NCBI GenBank assembly: GCA_905480425.1
Contig: CAJQQG010000069.1
Span: 1-39,811, forward strand
Origin: an uncultured Flavobacteriaceae bacterium
Lineage (GTDB): Bacteria; Bacteroidota; Bacteroidia; Flavobacteriales; Flavobacteriaceae
DNA: 39,811 nt
Direction: 5' to 3'
A model generated the notes under the pieces. The model searched no databases and was not told the origin of the DNA. It saw only the letters and a list, made by a program, of their open reading frames with translations. A program made the translations under genes and the position numbers. Position 1 is the stretch's first letter; every line of letters begins with the position of its first letter. Shown in pieces: positions 25,372 to 32,078 of the stretch.

Positions 25372-25803
25372 TTATTCCCAGTAGTCATAAACCAGCACAT
25401 CGGTGGTAAAAGGCACAAATAATTTAACAAACTTTTGATGTACAGGATGTGGGAGATATATGCTATCTCTATCTTTAGCTGAAGGAAATTTCATTGTTAA
25501 ACTATGCGAAAACCCTTTCCCTAATCCTTCTGGTGAAATATTCTCTCGAAAATTTAAGTCAAAAACTCCTTCGATTTGTTGCAAACTATAAGCTCCGTCT
25601 GTTATTTTCTGAAGGTCATCAGGTAAAATATCTTTTTTAAATTTGATTAAGACTAAGTGAACTAGGCGTTTTCCAACTGATATTTCCGTTTGTTCATTTG
25701 TTACTAAATTATTAAAATGAACATAGCCAATCCCAATTGTGACTAGATAAAAAATTAGGACCATTACAAAAGCAAAACGATAAGTCAATCCAGATTTTTC
25801 CAC
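25372..25803 (-). CDS. Membrane-anchored Dabb (stress-responsive alpha/beta barrel) protein
   Basis: 143 aa from GTG 25803; a later ATG (25764, residue 14) is possible but would start inside the helix. One N-terminal transmembrane helix (about 10-31). Residues 46-143 form a Dabb domain, with LVHLVLIKFKKDILPDDLQK, FSHSLTMKFPSAKDRDSIYL and PHPVHQKFV, and the end VLVYDYWE. Dabb domains form dimeric alpha+beta barrels; most are cytoplasmic, so a membrane anchor is notable. The domain probably faces the periplasm, since positive residues precede the helix. Its stop is 1 bp from the convergent coiled-coil gene. Confidence 0.75.
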   Translation of the reverse strand: MEKSGLTYRFAFVMVLIFYLVTIGIGYVHFNNLVTNEQTEISVGKRLVHLVLIKFKKDILPDDLQKITDGAYSLQQIEGVFDLNFRENISPEGLGKGFSHSLTMKFPSAKDRDSIYLPHPVHQKFVKLFVPFTTDVLVYDYWE

Positions 25804-25982
25804 AAAAATATTTTTTCCTAAAGTATAAAAAAAATAAAAGAATTGTCTGAAAAAGAATTTATAAAATTACAGATCTTGAGAAAAATTCTTTCATAATATA
25901 AAAATAACGTTTTCTATTTATTGATGTTTTGGACCTCTTTTTGGGTTAAATAGTGTTTTTCTGTGAGAAAAAAATAAAGTTG

Positions 25983-26004
25983 TTTTGTGAGTTTTTTGTG
26001 AGTT
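25983..26004. repeat. Two tandem 11-bp repeats beside tRNA-Val
   Basis: TTTTGTGAGTT occurs twice without a gap (25983-25993 and 25994-26004). A third partial copy, CTGTGAG, lies at 25961-25967. They sit just past the tRNA-Val terminator in the longest intergenic stretch (25804-26051, 248 bp), in which I see no gene. Confidence 0.6.
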
Positions 26005-26014
26005 GGAGAGGTAT

Positions 26015-26040
26015 AAAAAAACCCTCACTTTACGTGAAGG
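26015..26040 (-). terminator. Intrinsic terminator of tRNA-Val
   Basis: On the minus strand CCTTCAC, loop GTAAA, GTGAGGG (26022-26040; one G-T pair), followed by seven T (26015-26021). It lies 11 nt beyond the encoded CCA end. Confidence 0.8.
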
Positions 26041-26051
26041 TAAGTTATACT

Positions 26052-26129
26052 TGGTGGGCGCTAAGGGATTCGAACCCCTGACCCCTTGGGTGTAAACCAA
26101 GTGCTCTGAACCAACTGAGCTAAGCGCCC
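26052..26129 (-). tRNA. tRNA-Val (anticodon UAC)
   Basis: 78 nt including an encoded CCA. Acceptor GGGCGCT pairs with AGCGCCC; the D-arm starts GCTCAGTTGGTTCAGAGC; the anticodon stem CTTGG/CCAAG has loop TTTACAC, giving TAC (valine); the T-arm AGGGG/CCCTT has loop TTCGAAT. The discriminator is A, followed by CCA (26052-26054). Confidence 0.98.
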
Positions 26130-26163
26130 TAAATAGATTTTATTTTATCACTCTTAAGGACCG

Positions 26164-26193
26164 CAAAGATAAAATTAAAACCCAAATTCCAAA
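26164..26193 (-). promoter_or_regulatory. Promoter of tRNA-Val (TTTG-N18-TATCTTTG)
   Basis: Both Bacteroidota elements are exact: TTTG at 26190-26193, an 18-nt spacer, and TATCTTTG at 26164-26171. It lies 34 nt before the mature tRNA 5' end. This is the best promoter in the window. Confidence 0.65.
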
Positions 26194-26203
26194 CTATTAC
26201 GAT

Positions 26204-27436
26204 TTAAAATTTACTTTTATTTAAGTAAGACAATATTTCAGCAACAACAAAAGTACTACCACAAATAAAAATCAAATCTTTTCCACCAGCATGTTTAAGT
26301 GTCGCTTCATATGCCAATGACAAACTATTATAATACTGAATGGATCGTTTTTCAGAAATTAAGCTATTTTTTAATTCTTTAACAGGGAGACCTCGTTCAA
26401 GGTTAGGACAACTTAAATAATAAGAAGCATCCTCTGGAAATAATGATAGTAAGGAAGGGATTTTCCTTCCTTTAACAAAGCCCATTATAATATGTAATTT
26501 TTTAAAAGATTCCTCTTGCAATTGTTTTGAAAGAAAAAACAAACCTTCTTTGTTATGCCCTACATCTGCTATGATCTTAGGTGATGTATTTAGTATCTGC
26601 CACCGTCCTGATAGCTGAGTGTTTAAAACAACATTTAAAAGTCCTTTTTGAATTATATCTGGTGTTATATTTTTTATAGAAAGAAAGCCTAAAGCAGCGA
26701 TGACCGTTTGAACATTTAATTGCTGATAGGAGCCTTTTAAATCTGTTAAATACTCTGAAGATATTCTTTCAGCATAAACAAGGGGTGATTTTTTTTCTAT
26801 AGCAATTTCATCAAATATATATTCAGTTTCAGCATCTTTTTCTCCAACAACCACTGGAACCCCATTTTTTATAATTCCAGCTTTTTCTCTAGCAATTTTA
26901 GGCCGTGTTGTTCCCAAAAACTGAGTATGATCAAGACCTATATTAGTAATTACAGAAAGAATAGGGGTAATAATATTAGTAGCGTCAAGTCGTCCCCCTA
27001 AGCCAACCTCAATTATGGCATAATCCACCCTCTCTTGTTTGAAATAAGAAAAAGCCATCCCTACGGTCATCTCAAAAAAAGAAAGCCGTTGAGCTTCAAA
27101 ATAAGATTTATGAATTGAAATAAAGTCAACCACCTTTTGCTCAGGGATCATGGAACCATTAACTTTAATTCGCTCTCTGAAGTCAAGTAAATGGGGAGAA
27201 GTATAAAGCCCCACTTTATACCCTGCTTGTTGTAAAACAGAAGCAAGCATATGAGAGGTTGAACCTTTTCCATTGGTCCCAGCTACATGAATGCATTTAA
27301 AGCTTTTGTGAGGCAGCCCCAGATAGCTATCTAAAGCAAGCATAGCATCAAGTCCAGGGCGATATGCTGCAGCTCCTTTTCTCTGATACATTGGAAGCTT
27401 TGAAAACATCCATTGTAAAATTTCTTGATATGACAT
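26204..27436 (-). CDS. folC: Bifunctional folylpolyglutamate synthase / dihydrofolate synthase
   Basis: ATP-dependent ligase that adds Glu to dihydropteroate and extends the polyglutamate tail of folates. 410 aa from ATG 27436 (a TTG codon precedes it). Mur-ligase fold: P-loop HVAGTNGKGSTSHML (50-64), LYTSPHLLDFRERIKVNG, VDYAIIEVGLGGRLDATN with metal-binding residues, and SVITNIGLDHTQFLG. The C-terminal domain includes ADVGHNKEG. Together with thyA and folA it is the third folate gene of the window. It lies 6 bp downstream of the TonB-like gene, so it is in the ExbBD-TonB operon. Confidence 0.94.
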   Translation of the reverse strand: MSYQEILQWMFSKLPMYQRKGAAAYRPGLDAMLALDSYLGLPHKSFKCIHVAGTNGKGSTSHMLASVLQQAGYKVGLYTSPHLLDFRERIKVNGSMIPEQKVVDFISIHKSYFEAQRLSFFEMTVGMAFSYFKQERVDYAIIEVGLGGRLDATNIITPILSVITNIGLDHTQFLGTTRPKIAREKAGIIKNGVPVVVGEKDAETEYIFDEIAIEKKSPLVYAERISSEYLTDLKGSYQQLNVQTVIAALGFLSIKNITPDIIQKGLLNVVLNTQLSGRWQILNTSPKIIADVGHNKEGLFFLSKQLQEESFKKLHIIMGFVKGRKIPSLLSLFPEDASYYLSCPNLERGLPVKELKNSLISEKRSIQYYNSLSLAYEATLKHAGGKDLIFICGSTFVVAEILSYLNKSKF

Positions 27437-27442
27437 CAACGT

Positions 27443-28294
27443 TTATTCTCCTAATTTAAATTGAATGACCACGAAACCAACCTGCTCTAATGGTGCTTTG
27501 GTGTCTGAATACCATTTATGTAGTAAGGCTGTTTTTTTAGCAGGTTCTAAAAGACATGGGTGTGTATTAGTACTCCCCTTAACTCCAGGCTCTGCAAAGA
27601 CAACATTGCCTTGATTATTTACCGTAATCCGAACAACAACTATTCCTTCTTGGTTACACTCTTGAACTACTTTTCCATTAGATTGTAAATTTCGTCCATT
27701 CAAACCATATCCTTTTCCTTTACCTCCTAAACCAGCCGTATTATAATAACTCGAAGAATAAAGATCACCTGTTTGTTTTCCTTTATCACCTGCGATGACA
27801 TCACCACCTTCTCCCTCTATAACTTCTCCTTGTTGAGTTTTATTTTTAAGTAAATTTGACACCACGTTTTTTGTTGCTTCTGACACTTTAGAAACTTTTT
27901 TTTGGGGTGTAGCTTCTGTAACTTTTTCAGGTATTTTAGTTTCTGGCTGAACTTCTTTAATAACAGTTTCTTTTTCAGGAAAAGTAACTATTGACTCTTT
28001 TTCTGTAACAACATTACCAACTTTAATAGATTTTGGGGGTGGTTGTGTGGTATTTACTTGAGTTTTTTCAACTGTATTTTTCGCAACAACAGCAGGCTTT
28101 GATTCCACTAATTCTTGAGGCTGCTGATTACCACTACCTTTAGTTGAAGTTCCGAAATTAACCTCCATTCCATAACTTACTGGAGGATCGTAATAGGTAA
28201 GTCCCAAAACAAAAAATAGTGATAAAAACAATACTGCAAAAATTGCAGTAAGTCCAGCAGATTTTTTTTTGTGAGGAGTGTTTAGAAATTCCAT
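27443..28294 (-). CDS. TonB-like energy-transducing protein
   Basis: 283 aa. A short basic cytoplasmic start (PHKKKSAG), one transmembrane helix (13-33), a long Pro/Lys/Glu/Thr-rich periplasmic spacer (about 45-150), a Gly-rich stretch (GLGGKGKGYGLNGR), and a compact C-terminal TonB-type domain with VVVRITVNNQGNVVFAEPGV and the end VGFVVIQFKLGE. Two Cys flank this domain (VQECNQEG and THPCLLEP) and may be bridged. With ExbB and ExbD it should transmit the proton-motive force to outer-membrane transporters or a related envelope process. The cognate receptor is not in the window. It could equally be a TolA-like paralogue. Confidence 0.82.
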   Translation of the reverse strand: MEFLNTPHKKKSAGLTAIFAVLFLSLFFVLGLTYYDPPVSYGMEVNFGTSTKGSGNQQPQELVESKPAVVAKNTVEKTQVNTTQPPPKSIKVGNVVTEKESIVTFPEKETVIKEVQPETKIPEKVTEATPQKKVSKVSEATKNVVSNLLKNKTQQGEVIEGEGGDVIAGDKGKQTGDLYSSSYYNTAGLGGKGKGYGLNGRNLQSNGKVVQECNQEGIVVVRITVNNQGNVVFAEPGVKGSTNTHPCLLEPAKKTALLHKWYSDTKAPLEQVGFVVIQFKLGE

Positions 28295-28302
28295 TAAATT
28301 AT

Positions 28303-28698
28303 TTAAGGTGAGTCTACAGCTAAGACTACTTTAATCCCGTTTTTGTTAGCTATATTCATGACATATACTACCTGATCAATTGCAACTTTCTTTTCAGTTC
28401 GCAAAACAATTGAAGGAGTTTTAAACGATGATAATGCCTTAATCAAGAGGATCTCTAACCTTTGTTTTGATATTTTATCTGAATCTAAATAAAATTGATT
28501 TGAATTAGTGATGGTGATGGCTACTGTATTACGGTTTTCGGTTTTTCCGTCTGCTTGAGGAAGTTTAACATCAATTGTATTCAATTGTTTTGCAAGGGTT
28601 GAAGCGATCATAAAAAAGATAAGTAACAGAAAAACTACATCAGTCATTGACGACATATTAAATTCTGGTTTAATCTCATTTCTTCCTCTTAATTTCAT
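28303..28698 (-). CDS. exbD: ExbD/TolR-family biopolymer transport protein
   Basis: 131 aa. Short cytoplasmic tail, one membrane helix (about 18-38) beginning MSSMTDVVFLLLIFFMIAST, with Asp20 in the place of the essential proton-carrying Asp of E. coli ExbD. A periplasmic domain of about 90 residues follows. Forms the ion-conducting stator with ExbB. It starts 1 bp after the exbB stop and ends 8 bp before the TonB-like gene. Confidence 0.9.
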   Translation of the reverse strand: MKLRGRNEIKPEFNMSSMTDVVFLLLIFFMIASTLAKQLNTIDVKLPQADGKTENRNTVAITITNSNQFYLDSDKISKQRLEILLIKALSSFKTPSIVLRTEKKVAIDQVVYVMNIANKNGIKVVLAVDSP

Positions 28699-28699
28699 G

Positions 28700-29377
28700 T
28701 TAAGCAGGTTCGTTAAGTAAGTCTAAAAATTCCAAGCTTGTTGCTTCCATTTGATATACCGCTTTATTAGTTTTCACAACTAGGTGATTATAGGTTATGT
28801 ATCCAAGAATTCCAACAATCAAACCTGCAACTGTAGTAGTCATTGCAGTATAAAGACCATCTGCAAGTAATTGCATGTCAATGTTACCTCCTGCGTTAGA
28901 AATTTCAAAAATGGAAAGAATCATTCCAATCACAGTTCCTAAAAAACCTAACATTGGAGCAGCACCAGCTATTGTAGCTAGAATACTTATGTTCTTTTCT
29001 AACTGATAAACTTCCAATCTTCCTGCGTTCTCGATGGCTGTATTAATGTCATCTAAAGGGCGACCAATACGAGAAAGTCCTTTATAAACTAATCTTGAAA
29101 CAGGTACGTTTTCGGTCGAACACAGTTCTTTTGCACCTTCAACTTTTCCATTCATTACAAACGTTCTTATTTGAGGCATAAAGTTGGGCCCAACTTTCAC
29201 AGCAGAACGAATTGCAAACAAACGTTCGAAATATATATAAACTACCATTAAAAGCAAAAAGAATAAGAGTCCGATTATTAACTGTCCTCCTAAACCACCG
29301 TTTTTAATCAACTCGATTATAGAAAGAGTTTTTTCTGTTTGCAAAGGTGAGACTTCTTGTAGGGTTGTTAAAATCAT
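28700..29377 (-). CDS. exbB: ExbB/TolQ/MotA-family proton channel protein
   Basis: 225 aa with three transmembrane segments: about 32-52, a pair around 128-160, and 172-195. The conserved block is ILATIAGAAPMLGFLGTVIG followed by MILSIFEI, then LADGLYTAMTTTVAGLIVGI, which carries the conserved Thr residues of the channel. It is slightly shorter than E. coli ExbB. First gene of the ExbB-ExbD-TonB-FolC run and 60 bp downstream of nhaD. It may be a TolQ paralogue, since sequence alone does not separate these. Confidence 0.9.
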   Translation of the reverse strand: MILTTLQEVSPLQTEKTLSIIELIKNGGLGGQLIIGLLFFLLLMVVYIYFERLFAIRSAVKVGPNFMPQIRTFVMNGKVEGAKELCSTENVPVSRLVYKGLSRIGRPLDDINTAIENAGRLEVYQLEKNISILATIAGAAPMLGFLGTVIGMILSIFEISNAGGNIDMQLLADGLYTAMTTTVAGLIVGILGYITYNHLVVKTNKAVYQMEATSLEFLDLLNEPA

Positions 29378-29437
29378 AATTGATTATTGATATTTACTAT
29401 AAAACGATTTTTATTTCAAAAAATTCTATAAATAAGT

Positions 29438-30766
29438 TTAAAGGATGTAATCCCTAATAAGAACGAAAACAATAAAGCCTCCTGAAAATCCAGCCAATGC
29501 TAATAAAGTAATCTTTTTGAAATACCAAAAAAAGTCTATTTTTTCCATTCCCATTGCTACTACTCCTGCAGCAGAACCAATAATTAACATACTTCCTCCA
29601 GTTCCAGCAGAATAAGCAATTAAATGCCAAACAGGATCATCAATTCCCATAGAGAACATGCCCATACTTGCTGCTACTAATGGCACATTATCAATTACTG
29701 CAGATCCAATTCCTAGAAGTCCAATTACAATGTCTGTATTTGGAATAACGGTATTTAAGCCTTCCGCAAAAGTAAAAAGTATTCCTAAAGATTCTAGAGC
29801 TGCTACGGCAAGAAGTATTCCTAGAAAAAATAAAATACTTGGTAATTCAATTTTAGATAATGAACTATGAACAGGACTCGAGGTTTGGTGAGCGTCACTT
29901 TCCTCATCTATTGAAGTAATATTGATTTTTGCTTTACTAAAAATTTCAGCAAAAGTAGCTACAATTGCTAGTGATAACATCATTCCGACATATGGGGGTA
30001 AATGGGTTAATGTTTTAAAAACGGGAACAAATACAATGGCTGAAAGCCCTAGATAAAGCATCGTACCCCCTCGTTTGTGAATTACTGTATTTGGATCTTC
30101 TTCAATTGAATCGATATCTCCTTGAAAAGCCGGTAAAAAAGTGGCTATTACTATTGGAATTATCAAGCAAACTATTGAAGGTACTAGCACATAACTTATT
30201 AGTTTCAACGTTGTTACTTTATCTCCAATCCACAACATAGTAGTAGTCACATCACCAATAGGTGACCAAGCCCCACCAGCATTTGCAGCTACAATAATTA
30301 AACCTGCAAACCATAATCGGGTATCACGATCATGAATTACCTTTTGTAGGATAGTAATCAAAACAATGGTTGCGGTAAGATTATCAATAATAGCTGAAAG
30401 TATAAAGGCTAGAATTCCAAAAATCCAAAGAAGCCCCTTTTTACTTTTAGTTTTAATGAAGTTTTTGATGGTATAAAAACCATTGAAATAATCAATAATT
30501 TCTACAATAGTCATAGCCCCTAATAAAAACACAATAATCTCAGCTGTTTTTCCAAGGTGATGTAGTAAAATTTCATCTAAATGAGAAGGTTGTAACTCTT
30601 TAAGTTCAGCATTTACTTCAAAAACAGGCAAGTGTGCTAATGAAATAATAGCCCACATTAAAGCCATCATTGCTAAAGCAGGAATTAATTTATCTACTTT
30701 TAAATTATGCTCTAAAGTAATTGCCAAATAGCCTAAAACGAAAAGTACAATTATAACAGTTTCCAT
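29438..30766 (-). CDS. nhaD: NhaD-type Na+/H+ antiporter
   Basis: 442 aa, about 12 transmembrane helices. The pattern ILAFILSAIIDNLTATIVLI, AANAGGAWSPIGDVTTTMLW, GIGSAVIDNVPLVAASMGMF and SAGTGGSMLIIGSAAGVVAM shows the two inverted ion-transporter repeats with Asp-Asn pairs typical of NhaD. These exchangers, known from halophilic and marine bacteria, expel Na+ using the proton gradient. Ala/Gly/Ile-rich with no signal peptide. It is followed 60 bp later by exbB on the same strand. Together with the membrane pyrophosphatase at the left edge it suggests a Na+-exposed lifestyle. Confidence 0.92.
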   Translation of the reverse strand: METVIIVLFVLGYLAITLEHNLKVDKLIPALAMMALMWAIISLAHLPVFEVNAELKELQPSHLDEILLHHLGKTAEIIVFLLGAMTIVEIIDYFNGFYTIKNFIKTKSKKGLLWIFGILAFILSAIIDNLTATIVLITILQKVIHDRDTRLWFAGLIIVAANAGGAWSPIGDVTTTMLWIGDKVTTLKLISYVLVPSIVCLIIPIVIATFLPAFQGDIDSIEEDPNTVIHKRGGTMLYLGLSAIVFVPVFKTLTHLPPYVGMMLSLAIVATFAEIFSKAKINITSIDEESDAHQTSSPVHSSLSKIELPSILFFLGILLAVAALESLGILFTFAEGLNTVIPNTDIVIGLLGIGSAVIDNVPLVAASMGMFSMGIDDPVWHLIAYSAGTGGSMLIIGSAAGVVAMGMEKIDFFWYFKKITLLALAGFSGGFIVFVLIRDYIL

Positions 30767-30823
30767 AATTCAATTTAGAGTTTATAGTTGATAAATATAC
30801 ATTTCTTTGGCCTTAATACTATT

Positions 30824-31885
30824 TTATGGGAAAAAAATATAGCCAGAACTATGATCCACAGATGCCCCTGTTACAGAGGATAAACAATTCACTTCATTCC
30901 TAACGCGTAATACCCCTAAAAAACCAAAGATTAAAGCCTCTTTAAAGTCAATTAATTTTTCATCTGGCAAAAATAAAGTTGCTAAACAATCTGTTTTTAA
31001 TAATGACATTAAAAATAGATTCTTAGCTCCTCCACCTGTAACTAAAACATGCTGATTTTCAGAAAAGTTTCTACTAATTTCAAAACTTATATGTCTTGCA
31101 TAAGTGTGCAGAATATTTTCCACTTTATGATCATTAAATTTTGCTAAAAGTGGAGAAATAATAGAATTAACCCATTCAATTCCTAATGATTTTGGAGAAT
31201 CAATTTTATAAAATTTCAAAGCACCTAGGTCACTAAATAATTCTGGAATTAATGTCCCATTTTTCGCCAGTTCTCCCCCTTTATCAAAAGGCATTCCTTT
31301 TTTTTCGGCTAATAAATTCATAACCGTATTTACTGCGCATATATCATATGCAATAACATCTCCATTTTTAGACATTGAACCATTAGCAAATCCTCCCAAA
31401 TTCAAACACGCATTATAATCTGGGAAAAGCAATAAATCACCAATAGGAACTAAAGGAGCTCCTTGTCCACCTAACAAAACATCTTGAGCTCTAAAGTCAC
31501 AAATTACGGTCTGTACAAGCTGTTTTGCTAAGGCTTCTTTATTCCCAATCTGATAGGTTATACCACGATCTGGTTCATGAAAAATAGTGTGTCCGTGAGA
31601 ACAAATCAAATCAATTTCTCTAAGATTCTTAGAATTAATAAACTTAAGAATGGTGTCTCCTAAGAGTTTCGTGTATTGCAGATCTTTCTCTGCCAAAATT
31701 GTTGTAGAAGATCGATGTAAATTTTGTAAAATTAGCTTCCAATCTTCTGAATATGAATAAGTTTCTGCTTCAATTATATGAAAAGTCCAATGCTCTTTTT
31801 TTTCAAAACGAATATATGCAAGGTCTATCCCATCAAGAGATGTTCCAGACATTACTCCTATAACACTATAGACTAATTTTTCCAC
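30824..31885 (-). CDS. anmK: Anhydro-N-acetylmuramic acid kinase
   Basis: Recycles cell-wall fragments by hydrolysing and phosphorylating anhydro-MurNAc to MurNAc-6-phosphate. 353 aa from a GTG start (31885), chosen because the reading MEKLVYSVIGVMSGTSLDGI begins just as other AnmKs do and no ATG lies close by. Motifs: MSGTSLDGIDLAY (12-24), SHGHTIFHEPD, VICDFRAQDVLLGGQGAPL, CLNLGGFAN, and VTGGGAKNLFL near the ATP site. It is upstream of nhaD with a 57-bp gap. MurQ is not seen here. Confidence 0.94.
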   Translation of the reverse strand: MEKLVYSVIGVMSGTSLDGIDLAYIRFEKKEHWTFHIIEAETYSYSEDWKLILQNLHRSSTTILAEKDLQYTKLLGDTILKFINSKNLREIDLICSHGHTIFHEPDRGITYQIGNKEALAKQLVQTVICDFRAQDVLLGGQGAPLVPIGDLLLFPDYNACLNLGGFANGSMSKNGDVIAYDICAVNTVMNLLAEKKGMPFDKGGELAKNGTLIPELFSDLGALKFYKIDSPKSLGIEWVNSIISPLLAKFNDHKVENILHTYARHISFEISRNFSENQHVLVTGGGAKNLFLMSLLKTDCLATLFLPDEKLIDFKEALIFGFLGVLRVRNEVNCLSSVTGASVDHSSGYIFFP

Positions 31886-32027
31886 TTTTAGTTTTTTCCA
31901 GTATGAAACAAAGAAAGAAAAATTTAAAGTATTTATAGTTTTTGGCTTAAAAATTAAAAATATATGAAATTTGGACTCTAAAAATTATGATATTACAAAA
32001 CATCTAGATTTATCTTTGTTATTAGTA

Positions 32028-32056
32028 TTAGCAGGTTAAATAGATTCTTATTTTTG
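32028..32056 (+). promoter_or_regulatory. Promoter of gltB (TTA-N18-TATTTTTG)
   Basis: Exact -7 box TATTTTTG (32049-32056), 22 nt before the ATG at 32079. A -33 TTA (one mismatch from TTG) lies 18 nt upstream. The 184-bp gap between anmK and gltB shows no other structure I can support. Confidence 0.45.
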
Positions 32057-32078
32057 TAACTCCCCAAAATTGAATTTT

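Noticed and set aside
25918-26100. Minus-strand 60-codon frame reaching into tRNA-Val
   Set aside because: It begins inside the tRNA, and its VRGSNPLAPT-like opening is the usual artefact of reading through a tRNA T-arm; nothing follows that resembles an integrase.
31886-32078. Possible riboswitch or leader RNA before gltB
   Set aside because: The gap is AT-rich without a stable stem pair, and the promoter box leaves a leader of only about 15 nt.
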